Positions 8,871-15,825 of a stretch of DNA of 32,543 nt are shown piece after piece. The position numbers and the translations under genes are program-made. The DNA lies in contig NZ_QEAS01000004.1 in the NCBI RefSeq assembly GCF_003130405.1, positions 11,343 through 43,885 of the forward strand, given 5' to 3'. Source of the DNA: Pararcticibacter amylolyticus (GTDB lineage: Bacteria; Bacteroidota; Bacteroidia; Sphingobacteriales; Sphingobacteriaceae). The first letter of the stretch is position 1, and every line of letters starts with the position of its first letter. Under the pieces are notes generated by a model, which did no database searches, had not been told where the DNA came from, and worked only from the letters and a program-made list of their open reading frames with translations.

Positions 8871-9467
8871 ATGGAAGATTCAAGAGAACATATTCTAAAA
8901 ACGGCTTACCAGCTTTTTCTGCAAAAAAGTTATAAGGATGTCACCTTCAAAGAGCTGATGGAAAAAACAGGCTTCTCAAAGGGAGCCTTTTATCATTACT
9001 TTCAGAGCAAGGAACATATCTTCGAAGCTATTATTGATGATTATCTCAGCAGGTATGGCAGTATCAATTTCGCTGGTCTTTCGCAAAACAGCCTTCGCGG
9101 ATTTATTGATGATTACCTCAAAGCCATTCGACTGTCCCGCGAGGCGCTGTCTGCAACGGCTTCCGGAGTTTCAGACAAGAACAATCACTATTTGCTGCTT
9201 TTTGAAGCAATTCGTATCATCCCGGGATTCACAGATAAGATCATCAATCATCAGCAGAAAGAGATGGCGGCGTGGATGAGTATAATTTCCTCTGCCAAAC
9301 AGAAGAAAGAGATTAAAAGCAGCGTGAAAGATGGCGAACTAGCAAGGCTGTTTATTAGTTCAAGTGATGGTGTAATGCTTCACAGGATTATGACGGGGCA
9401 GGCATTGAAGCCTGAAACCGAGATTGAAGAGGTTTGGAATAACTTATATGTCATCTTAAAAGGATGA
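8871..9467 (+). CDS. TetR-family transcriptional regulator
   Basis: A 198-residue one-component repressor. The N-terminal TetR helix-turn-helix is complete: ILKTAYQLFLQKSYKDVTFK, then ELMEKTGFSKGAFYHYFQSK (about residues 29-48), followed by a helical ligand domain. It lies 80 bases after the tolC gene on the same strand, either as the last gene of the pump operon or from its own promoter. It probably represses the pump genes through the palindrome at 4752-4763. Ligand and operator are inferred. Confidence 0.9.
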   Translation: MEDSREHILKTAYQLFLQKSYKDVTFKELMEKTGFSKGAFYHYFQSKEHIFEAIIDDYLSRYGSINFAGLSQNSLRGFIDDYLKAIRLSREALSATASGVSDKNNHYLLLFEAIRIIPGFTDKIINHQQKEMAAWMSIISSAKQKKEIKSSVKDGELARLFISSSDGVMLHRIMTGQALKPETEIEEVWNNLYVILKG

Positions 9468-9560
9468 AAGATATTCCTTAAAAAGGAGAGAGGTATTTTA
9501 CTTCCTTTCTGCCGACCGCAGCCAGATCAACCGGTTGTCGTATGTTGCCCCGCTGTGTTC

Positions 9561-10319
9561 TTAACAAGGAAACCACCAGTGAAGCGAATAAAGCTTACCG
9601 TTCCTGATGAAAATATTGATGTGCCCGTCGGATATATTGTTTTTATCCTCTCTCAATTGTATTACCTGCAGCTCGCCCTCACCGGCTACATCCATAATGC
9701 CGATATGTTCAGCGGCATTTGGAAATAGCTTTTTCAGCTCAGCCAATGTAGTTTGTTTGCTGAGGGATACGTTGCCGAAAACAATAAAGTCGCCATTGCC
9801 GAACTTCACTTCGTCGATAGCTACTTTTCCCTGGGAACACTCAAAACGTGATCCGTTTTTATATAGATATTTGGCATCGGGATGAACGGAACCATCCGGT
9901 TCCTGGAAAATGTTGGTGCATGGTTCTTCGTCGCTCAAGAGTTTTGTACTATCCGGCTCTCCCAGCACCGACTGAAATTCGCTAAAAGAGAAATAACGTT
10001 TTAATTTCCCGTTGAATCGGATGTTTTTTTCATCCATCACTTCTATATCCGTACTTCTTTTTATGGCGATTTTGACCGGTTGCGCTTTTGAGCTGTCTGT
10101 GATATCCCTTGGTTTATGCTGCTTTTGCAGCGCTGTTTTCGATGATTGACCAGCATCACCACTACAGGAAGTTATCAGTAAACAGGGAATTATGTATGGT
10201 AAGAATCGTAATACATAGATCGATCTGATAGAGAATATGTGCCGCAATAAACTCAATGACAGCACTCTTAATTGTCGCTTTCTAAGCAACCTGAAAGAAA
10301 AGGAAGTAGTGTTACGCAT
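9561..10319 (-). CDS. Hypothetical secreted or lipid-anchored protein
   Basis: The frame opens at an ATG giving 252 residues, but the only plausible export signal is an internal lipobox, LLITSC, with Cys at residue 52. There is no other Met before that Cys, so translation may begin at a TTG (for example codon 25) or the gene may have an unusually long leader. After a Lys/Ser-rich linker the mature part contains FSFSEFQSVLGEPDSTKLL, KRYFSF and a C-terminal SLHWWFPC. These resemble small Bacteroidota periplasmic proteins with a charged beta core, but I cannot name a family. It stands alone on the minus strand, convergent with the TetR gene. Confidence 0.65.
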   Translation of the reverse strand: MRNTTSFSFRLLRKRQLRVLSLSLLRHIFSIRSIYVLRFLPYIIPCLLITSCSGDAGQSSKTALQKQHKPRDITDSSKAQPVKIAIKRSTDIEVMDEKNIRFNGKLKRYFSFSEFQSVLGEPDSTKLLSDEEPCTNIFQEPDGSVHPDAKYLYKNGSRFECSQGKVAIDEVKFGNGDFIVFGNVSLSKQTTLAELKKLFPNAAEHIGIMDVAGEGELQVIQLREDKNNISDGHINIFIRNGKLYSLHWWFPC

Positions 10320-10507
10320 CCAGCTTGCTTCGTTAATTAGTGCCCGGATATTATATCAATTTTTTGATGTAATATTCAAACGTTTCTTCAACAAAAAAGT
10401 TTATTGCATGCGATAAAGCAATTCAGGGCTGGGGAACTAATATAAAGCGGATACTCAGGTGCTGGTCGAATTGTGGATGACTGGCACCAGTTAAAATAGT
10501 AGATCAA

Positions 10508-11236
10508 ATGAATAAACTAATAAACGCGATTCTAATTGCAGCGTTATGCGGATTGTCAGCATGCCATTCAAAATCAGCTGAAGAACAGAAGTCAGCAAAA
10601 CCAGATACTGCTTCAGAACAGCCCCTTGCCGAACGAAAGAAAAAGGAACAGCCTGAGCATGTTGCCCAAATGACTTTTGTAAAATACCTTGATGATGGTG
10701 ATTATTTTCAACTGCTGGCAAAAAAAGGCGACAGCACTTTCAGCTTTATAAATGAAACAGACACCAGCAGAAACTTAAATCGCGGAGACAAGATAAAAGT
10801 TACCTGGAAGGACGGTACTATCACCCTCCCCGGCGATAATGACGCTGAAATGCCGGCGCAGTTACTGGTTTCCGTTAAAAAAAACGGTGACGGTCCGGTT
10901 TCCGCGTTCAGAAAGACATATGGTAAAAAACTAAAATATACCTGGTCACCCGACGAGGAATTTACAGCTTCCTACCTGGACAAAGTTTATTTACTGACCG
11001 AATATTATCTTACCCAAACCAGGAATCCCTTATTGCAAAATGCTATCAGGAACCGCGGTGAGTTAACTTATTCGATCGAGTCCCGGGAACGAAATAACCG
11101 CGGTTATAAAGTAATTGGTATTGCGCCGGTAGGGCCAAATGGCGGGCATGTCGTTCAATGGCTGTATGTTGGGGAGGAGGATGATCATGTTTATGAGTAC
11201 GATCTTCCGCAGGATAAACTGGTGGCTTTTGACTGA
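10508..11236 (+). CDS. Hypothetical lipoprotein
   Basis: A 242-residue protein with a lipoprotein signal peptide (LCGLSAC, Cys19). An 80-residue Lys/Glu/Gln-rich region contains an SH3-like strand pattern (DKIKVTWKDGTITLPGDN), followed by an alpha/beta C-terminus with YLLTEYYLTQTRNPLL. No catalytic motif is visible. It heads a group of three same-strand genes (lipoprotein, membrane protein, lipoprotein) with gaps of 30 and 5 bases, so it is likely the first gene of an operon. Function unknown. Confidence 0.75.
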   Translation: MNKLINAILIAALCGLSACHSKSAEEQKSAKPDTASEQPLAERKKKEQPEHVAQMTFVKYLDDGDYFQLLAKKGDSTFSFINETDTSRNLNRGDKIKVTWKDGTITLPGDNDAEMPAQLLVSVKKNGDGPVSAFRKTYGKKLKYTWSPDEEFTASYLDKVYLLTEYYLTQTRNPLLQNAIRNRGELTYSIESRERNNRGYKVIGIAPVGPNGGHVVQWLYVGEEDDHVYEYDLPQDKLVAFD

Positions 11237-11266
11237 TAAATTGATCGCATTGCAAATTCGGCGCTC

Positions 11267-11719
11267 ATGAAAAGAATCATTCTGAAATACTGGACAATTG
11301 AGTTACTGACAGGATTTGTTTTATATGTTGCCTACAGAATTACCATTATGGATACAACCGCTGCTGACGATGGTTTACTGGCAACGATTGCAGATATTTT
11401 AGATATTGTTCTGAACCTGGCATTCTCTTTACTTTACCTTGCGGCAATACTACTTTGCTCGTTTACTGTTTTTTTGAACTCCGTAAGGAGGATAAGGGAA
11501 AATTACCTGCTTTCATGGTTAAGCTTTTCAGGAGCACCCATCTTGCTGATCGCGTTCCTGATCATCAGTTTATTGATAAATTCGCACCATTTTACAGGAA
11601 GCGTCATGTCAAATCTTTTGATCTTTTCGCTATTATATACCTGTATCACGACGATCTTATTTATACAGTTCAGGAAGAAGTATACAGCACAGAATCACTC
11701 CGCTAAAACAAGTTTTTAA
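11267..11719 (+). CDS. Small hypothetical four-helix membrane protein
   Basis: A 150-residue protein with membrane segments near residues 9-27, 42-69, 79-103 and 113-132, and a basic, His/Ser-containing tail. It has no recognisable motif. It sits between two lipoprotein genes, 30 bases after the first and 5 bases before the second, so co-expression is very likely. It could be the membrane partner of the two lipoproteins; that is inference. Confidence 0.7.
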   Translation: MKRIILKYWTIELLTGFVLYVAYRITIMDTTAADDGLLATIADILDIVLNLAFSLLYLAAILLCSFTVFLNSVRRIRENYLLSWLSFSGAPILLIAFLIISLLINSHHFTGSVMSNLLIFSLLYTCITTILFIQFRKKYTAQNHSAKTSF

Positions 11720-11724
11720 AGTAG

Positions 11725-12666
11725 ATGAAAATAGATTTGAAAGCAAATGCCAGAGGCTTGCTGATGTTATTTTGTTTATTAATTGCTTCCGGATGTAACA
11801 GCGGCAAGAAGGAAACAGTGCGTACGAATGACGCTAAACAAGAGCTGGATAGCCTACAAACTGAAATTCAAACAGATAAAAAGGTTATTGTAAGTAATGC
11901 CTTATGGCGCTGGAGATCTGAAGACAAAAGCCGTGAATTTACTGTCAAAATACTAAAGCTTACAGATGATTCGCTGATCGCGCAGTATTGTGCAGTTTAT
12001 AACAACGGGGGGAAACTTGACTGTGATTTTGACGGAGACGCTAATATAAGAGCGGCTTTTGATAAAGATGAAAACGCTTATACGGGGAATTTTAAGAGCT
12101 TTTTTAATTCGGGATACGGGGCTTGCAGTATAAAATGGACAAATGATAATTTGATCTGGAAGATCATAAAAGCGCCTGCAGGAGAATACTATGCACCTGA
12201 TCAATGCGTACTGGAAAAAGTGCAGGATTCTGAAAAGGAGAAAGAATCTCAGCAGAAAGTTGCGGTGAAGAACTCTTTAGATATTTTTCCTTTAGATTAT
12301 GACAATCTGAGCAGGAAAATTGAAATGACAACTTCCACCGATGCGTATGTGAAAAACATATTTAAACAGCAATATCAACTGGGCGTGGACGCAAGCGCTG
12401 AATTACCCTCAAACGGTGATTTTCATCTTTATCTGATAAGCAATGTAAGTGGAGATAGTGATTTGCTATATCTGATAACCACCAGGGGGCAGACTTTTAT
12501 AGATGGCCTCGAAATTGCAAACAGTAATGGGGATGAAGCAGAACAGACTGTTTTTTCAATGGATACATCATACGACATCTCGCTGTTCCTGTACGATGGA
12601 AATCAAAGGAAATTAGAGGGTTCCTGGCAGTTAAATGGTAATGGAAAGTTTATAAAAATAAAATAG
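11725..12666 (+). CDS. Hypothetical lipoprotein
   Basis: A 313-residue protein with a lipoprotein signal ending LLIASGC (Cys24). A first domain (about 50-165) has the pattern of a small beta-barrel reporting an amount or composition (SLIAQYCAVYNNGGKLDCDF). The C-terminal half (about 185-313) has a beta-rich look, with SNVSGDSDLLYLITTRGQ and a repeated DTSYDISLFLYDG strand. No family recognised. It is third in the 10508-12666 gene group and its stop lies 2 bases from the end of the convergent META-domain gene. Confidence 0.72.
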   Translation: MKIDLKANARGLLMLFCLLIASGCNSGKKETVRTNDAKQELDSLQTEIQTDKKVIVSNALWRWRSEDKSREFTVKILKLTDDSLIAQYCAVYNNGGKLDCDFDGDANIRAAFDKDENAYTGNFKSFFNSGYGACSIKWTNDNLIWKIIKAPAGEYYAPDQCVLEKVQDSEKEKESQQKVAVKNSLDIFPLDYDNLSRKIEMTTSTDAYVKNIFKQQYQLGVDASAELPSNGDFHLYLISNVSGDSDLLYLITTRGQTFIDGLEIANSNGDEAEQTVFSMDTSYDISLFLYDGNQRKLEGSWQLNGNGKFIKIK

Positions 12667-12668
12667 AG

Positions 12669-13118
12669 CTAGTCTGCCGTAGGGACATTCTTTACTTGAT
12701 TCCTCTCAAAAAGTAATAATAATGTATCCTGAGATAAAAGTTCGAGGCGATCTTTCTCTACCCGATAGTGTTTAATCCTTCTTAGTCTTGAAAAAAATGC
12801 TTGCTCGATGTTGTCAGTGCATCCTATTTCAGTTGCAACAAATGGATTGAATTCTAAACTGTCATTTCGCAGGCTGAAATCACCGCTGAAAGAATTACAC
12901 CCGGAATAACCCTGGACTGTTTTCTTATCGATATCAATATTAAAGTATGGGTGTCGGTCTTTCGGCAACTCTTTAATGCTAACGGTATCCGGTAAAATGC
13001 TGACCAAATTCCATGATCCGTTAAGGTCCTTTGGATTGGGCAACTCGGTGTGCTTGGCTGGACCCGCACAGCCCATGATAGTTAAAATTAAAGCTGCAAC
13101 AGTGATTTTTCCTGACAT
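12669..13118 (-). CDS. META-domain (HslJ-like) lipoprotein
   Basis: About 149 residues from the ATG at 13118. An upstream in-frame ATG at 13184 would add 22 residues before the signal peptide, so the shorter start is preferred. The lipobox LTIMGC puts Cys at residue 17. The rest is a META domain: LNGSWNLVSI at its start, then GYSGCNSFSGDF with its conserved Gly-Cys-Asn, FVATEIGCTD, and a final LLLLFER strand. META/HslJ proteins are envelope proteins linked to motility or drug tolerance in other bacteria; the function here is unproven. Confidence 0.85.
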   Translation of the reverse strand: MSGKITVAALILTIMGCAGPAKHTELPNPKDLNGSWNLVSILPDTVSIKELPKDRHPYFNIDIDKKTVQGYSGCNSFSGDFSLRNDSLEFNPFVATEIGCTDNIEQAFFSRLRRIKHYRVEKDRLELLSQDTLLLLFERNQVKNVPTAD

Positions 13119-13229
13119 ATAGGTAAGATGATAATTTTTGGCCGATTCCATAAAATAATTGCAGTATACAAAATTCCTTCCCATTTCGTCTAAAAGGATT
13201 ATTATAAGCCTGAATGATACGCGTTCACA

Positions 13230-13272
13230 ATTTTGAAAGGCAGATAACAGGATGATATCTGCCTTTCAAAAT
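13230..13272 (-). terminator. Strong hairpin after the minus-strand envelope operon
   Basis: Arms of 16 perfect base pairs (ATTTTGAAAGGCAGAT at 13230-13245 and its complement at 13257-13272) enclose an 11-base loop. It lies 70 bases beyond the stop of the gene at 13343 and before the META gene. There is no long T run, but the stem ends in A/T pairs. Likely a terminator or mRNA-stabilising structure. Confidence 0.6.
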
Positions 13273-13342
13273 CAATATCAATTCCTGCATAAGTCACACT
13301 GTTTAACAAGGCAGCATAACAACAAAACAATCAAGCCCGAAC

Positions 13343-13993
13343 TCAGAATGACGCCTTAAAATTGCTGATGAATAACTGCGAACCATGCTCATATTCCCAG
13401 GGACCGCTGAAGTAAAAATACTTTACCGCTTTGGCCGGAAATAATACTGTATCTGCCAGTTTGGTATCATCTAAATAGACGGCCATCTGTTCCCCGTTAA
13501 CTACGAGCTTTACATGCAGCGGCCTGTTCGCTGTTGCAGAAAGATCGAATGTAGTGCCTGTTTCCTTTTTTAATTCATAATTGCCTATGTTTACAGCGTC
13601 TGCATCCCTGTAATGCAGCTGAACAAAAGCTCCGCCATTGCTGATGTGTTCCCGAACGGAGTTGTCTTTAACAAAGCCGAACGATACCGGATCCATATCT
13701 TTGACTTGCTCTGCCTGCGCCAATATATCAAACTCTAAAGTGAATTTCATTGGAAACGGAGCCGGGCGATTGAATTTGTACGTTGCCTTGTCCCTGATTG
13801 CGAGCCATTTTCCTTCCTGCCCCTTAACGCGGGTAACTGTGGCTGCTCCGTTGGTTCTAATGCTACCTGGCGAGGATCCGGTCTCGTACCTGGAAAAATC
13901 TTCGTTGAAACCAGGAATTTGAGCTGAAGTCTCAAGAGTCAAGAAGCTGCTCAGCAATGTAAGCAGTCCCGAAAGTAAAATGTATTTTTTCAT
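13343..13993 (-). CDS. Secreted LamG/concanavalin-like protein
   Basis: About 216 residues from the ATG at 13993; ten codons could be added from 14023, but MKKYILLSGLLTLLSSF is a clean signal peptide ending TSAQ. The mature protein begins FNEDFSRYETGSSPGS and continues as alternating strands (FTLEFDILAQ, FVQLHYRDAD, PLHVKLVVNGEQMAVYLDDTK, ending QLFISNFKASF). This is the jelly-roll pattern of LamG/3-keto-disaccharide-hydrolase-like domains that bind sugars or act as accessory domains. No catalytic residues can be assigned. It is last in a minus-strand cluster of four envelope genes, 26 bases after the previous one. Confidence 0.75.
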   Translation of the reverse strand: MKKYILLSGLLTLLSSFLTLETSAQIPGFNEDFSRYETGSSPGSIRTNGAATVTRVKGQEGKWLAIRDKATYKFNRPAPFPMKFTLEFDILAQAEQVKDMDPVSFGFVKDNSVREHISNGGAFVQLHYRDADAVNIGNYELKKETGTTFDLSATANRPLHVKLVVNGEQMAVYLDDTKLADTVLFPAKAVKYFYFSGPWEYEHGSQLFISNFKASF

Positions 13994-14019
13994 GATGAAA
14001 ATAAAAACTGAGTTGTTAA

Positions 14020-14562
14020 TCAATTATACGGTGCTGAAAACTTACCATCGGTGACTGTAACATAATCTTCACCTCCCAGCAATCTCAGTTTTCCTGAGAA
14101 GGTTCCTTTAACTCCCCATTTAGTTAAACTGGTGATAGTTAAGGTGAAATTGCTTCCGGTAGCGCTACCACCATTATAAATAGTAGTACCCACAATCTTG
14201 CCATCTTTCATGTTCTGGATATAATACTTTCCGGAGAGTAAGAGGTCGCTTGCATCATTTCCGACATAAGTTGTTTCTTTGGCTCCTTCAGCTATATGCA
14301 TATCGATGCCAAATCCGGTGATCATATCCTGTTTTTCCCATCCGCTGATCACAACAAAGTGTACAGTGTCTGTAGCAGGTTTGTCATTCGCATTAACGAA
14401 GTAATTGAATTCGCGGTATTCTCCGTTGATCTTACAGGTCAGATACTTTTCCCCATTGTCATCTACTTCGCCTCCGTTCTTGCTGCAGGATGCAAAACTT
14501 AGAGCCGTCAGTGTAAGCAAGATAAGGCCGGCATTGTGAAATCCAATTGTTTTATTTTTCAT
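14020..14562 (-). CDS. Small lipoprotein with a predicted beta-rich domain
   Basis: A 180-residue protein with a lipoprotein signal (ALSFASC, Cys26). The mature part has YLTCKINGEYREFNYFVNAN, a pattern common at the start of Bacteroidota lipoproteins of about 170 residues that carry one beta-sandwich domain, then a strand-rich tail ending in TDGKFSAPYN. It lies between a secreted coiled-coil protein gene and the LamG-like gene. Function unknown. Confidence 0.72.
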   Translation of the reverse strand: MKNKTIGFHNAGLILLTLTALSFASCSKNGGEVDDNGEKYLTCKINGEYREFNYFVNANDKPATDTVHFVVISGWEKQDMITGFGIDMHIAEGAKETTYVGNDASDLLLSGKYYIQNMKDGKIVGTTIYNGGSATGSNFTLTITSLTKWGVKGTFSGKLRLLGGEDYVTVTDGKFSAPYN

Positions 14563-14580
14563 AGAAATATTGTTGTGAAA

Positions 14581-14615
14581 TCTGCCGGAGCATCATGGTG
14601 CACTACTCCGGCAGA
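14581..14615 (-). promoter_or_regulatory. Intercistronic hairpin
   Basis: A perfect 10-bp stem (TCTGCCGGAG at 14581-14590 and its complement at 14606-14615) with a 15-base loop lies in the 75-base gap between two genes of the minus-strand envelope operon. It has no T tract after it, so it may set relative expression by partial termination or protect the mRNA end. Confidence 0.45.
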
Positions 14616-14637
14616 GGTGAAATCGTTGTATTTAATG

Positions 14638-15084
14638 TCACTTCAGTTTAACAGAGATTTCCCCGTCATCGATACCTTCAATATTCTTTTCAGAAAAGAC
14701 GTCGGGAGCCGCTTTCTGAAGGGTTTTCAGGATATCTGAAGTTGACCCGGTGTGCTCCAGGACGATAGAGGAGCCTGAAGCGCTGTATTTCATTTTGGTG
14801 CTTTCTATGCCCTTCGCTGATTGCAGTTTTTCGTTGATAGCTTTCAGCGTCGAAAAGTTAACACCTGTAAACTTTACTGTAGTTTTCTCAGTTGAGGTAC
14901 TGCCCTTTTTTTTACCAAAAAAGCCCAATATTTTATCACCAGTGTTCTTCGTTCGGTCAGCGGTGCGGCCTGCACGGTCAGCTTTGTCAGTTGCCCTGTC
15001 AACCTTGTCTAAAACAGCCTGGGCTTTTGTGAGCGTCGCCCCGGATATTAGCAGGCCCACGCAAATAATCATGATCTTTTTCAT
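14638..15084 (-). CDS. Secreted small protein with a charged heptad-like repeat
   Basis: About 148 residues from the ATG at 15084; a second in-frame ATG two codons upstream (15090) is also possible. A signal peptide ends near TKAQA. Residues 25-50 repeat an Asp-Arg-Ala/Thr pattern (VDRATDKADRAGRTADRTKN), likely a helix, then a Gly-Lys linker, and a C-terminal alpha/beta domain (TTVKFTGVNFSTLKAINEKL, then IVLEHTGSTSDILKTLQK). No enzyme motif. Context suggests an envelope role under the adjacent two-component system. Confidence 0.68.
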   Translation of the reverse strand: MKKIMIICVGLLISGATLTKAQAVLDKVDRATDKADRAGRTADRTKNTGDKILGFFGKKKGSTSTEKTTVKFTGVNFSTLKAINEKLQSAKGIESTKMKYSASGSSIVLEHTGSTSDILKTLQKAAPDVFSEKNIEGIDDGEISVKLK

Positions 15085-15150
15085 AGTCATATGGATTTAA
15101 ATAGAGTAATAGACTTAATAGTAATCGCATTAAGGCTTGTATTCAATGCT

Positions 15151-15630
15151 TTAATAGGTATAATCGTGTGTGAAATCTGCGTCTTTGGTTACAGTAAAAT
15201 CCTTTACATCTTGTTTCACTTTACCATTGATCTCTGACTTGTAACTAACTTTATAGGGCAGGCTTTCAGGATTTAAGCATTGTATACCCACGCTAATTGC
15301 ATTTAATGGCTTAATTGACTCAATCACATAGGTTTTAGTGTTCCCTTTAAAGCTATTTGCATCCAGGCTTACTGCACTTTCATCATTTTTTACCGCGCCA
15401 TTTACTTTCCAGACGGTAGCTTCTGAAGGAGTGTTGGTTAAGCCAACCACAACAAATGATACATAAGCAGATTCAGGTGCCCCGGTAACTGTAACCGTAA
15501 ACTTAGCTGTCCGTTCACCGGACTCAGGTGAAGGATCATCGTCGCCTTTTTTGCTGCATGATGATAAACAAGTAATAAAAAGTACACCTGTAATTGTTGC
15601 GACCAAGCTTTTTAAAATAGTTTTTTTCAT
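15151..15630 (-). CDS. Small secreted lipoprotein
   Basis: About 159 residues from the ATG at 15630; an upstream ATG at 15684 would add 18 residues before the signal. The signal ends ITCLSSC, then a Ser/Asp/Gly linker (SKKGDDDPSPESGE) and an Ig-like beta domain (KFTVTVTGAPESAYVSFVVV, WKVNGAVKND, then FTVTKDADFTHDYTY). It is first in the minus-strand envelope cluster and has a good promoter box at 15660-15667 on its strand. Confidence 0.72.
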   Translation of the reverse strand: MKKTILKSLVATITGVLFITCLSSCSKKGDDDPSPESGERTAKFTVTVTGAPESAYVSFVVVGLTNTPSEATVWKVNGAVKNDESAVSLDANSFKGNTKTYVIESIKPLNAISVGIQCLNPESLPYKVSYKSEINGKVKQDVKDFTVTKDADFTHDYTY

Positions 15631-15659
15631 ACTTAAATGGATTAAAAATAGATAGACTG

Positions 15660-15667
15660 CAAAACTA
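15660..15667 (-). promoter_or_regulatory. -7 box of the minus-strand envelope operon
   Basis: On the minus strand this reads TAGTTTTG, a perfect TAnnTTTG box, 30 bases before the ATG at 15630. No clear TTG at -33 is present, which fits a promoter that needs an activator. The inverted-repeat half-site at 15688-15695 lies at the right distance for one. Confidence 0.5.
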
Positions 15668-15687
15668 TTGGAGAACGTGCTCATATG

Positions 15688-15754
15688 AAATCCCCCGAAT
15701 AGTGTGTTTTTTTCTACCTGTTTTTAGGTATTTTAATGCTTTATGAGGGGATTT
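15688..15754. promoter_or_regulatory. Inverted AAATCCCC half-sites in a divergent promoter region
   Basis: AAATCCCC (15688-15695) and its exact complement GGGGATTT (15747-15754) face each other across 51 bases between the envelope operon and the histidine kinase gene. A small TACCT-GTTTTT-AGGTA hairpin sits between them. Inferred to be binding sites of the adjacent LuxR-type response regulator. Confidence 0.35.
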
Positions 15755-15825
15755 ATCTAAGTTTTGATTTTTTAGGTTGATATTTGCATGATTGGCCTCC
15801 TTCGACGGCTACGGAAACGCTATCC

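Noticed and set aside
10347-10377. Imperfect AT-rich hairpin (about 13-bp arms, two mismatches) upstream of 10508
   Set aside because: AT-rich arms with mismatches are easily found by chance in such gaps, and it has no clear relation to either neighbouring gene.
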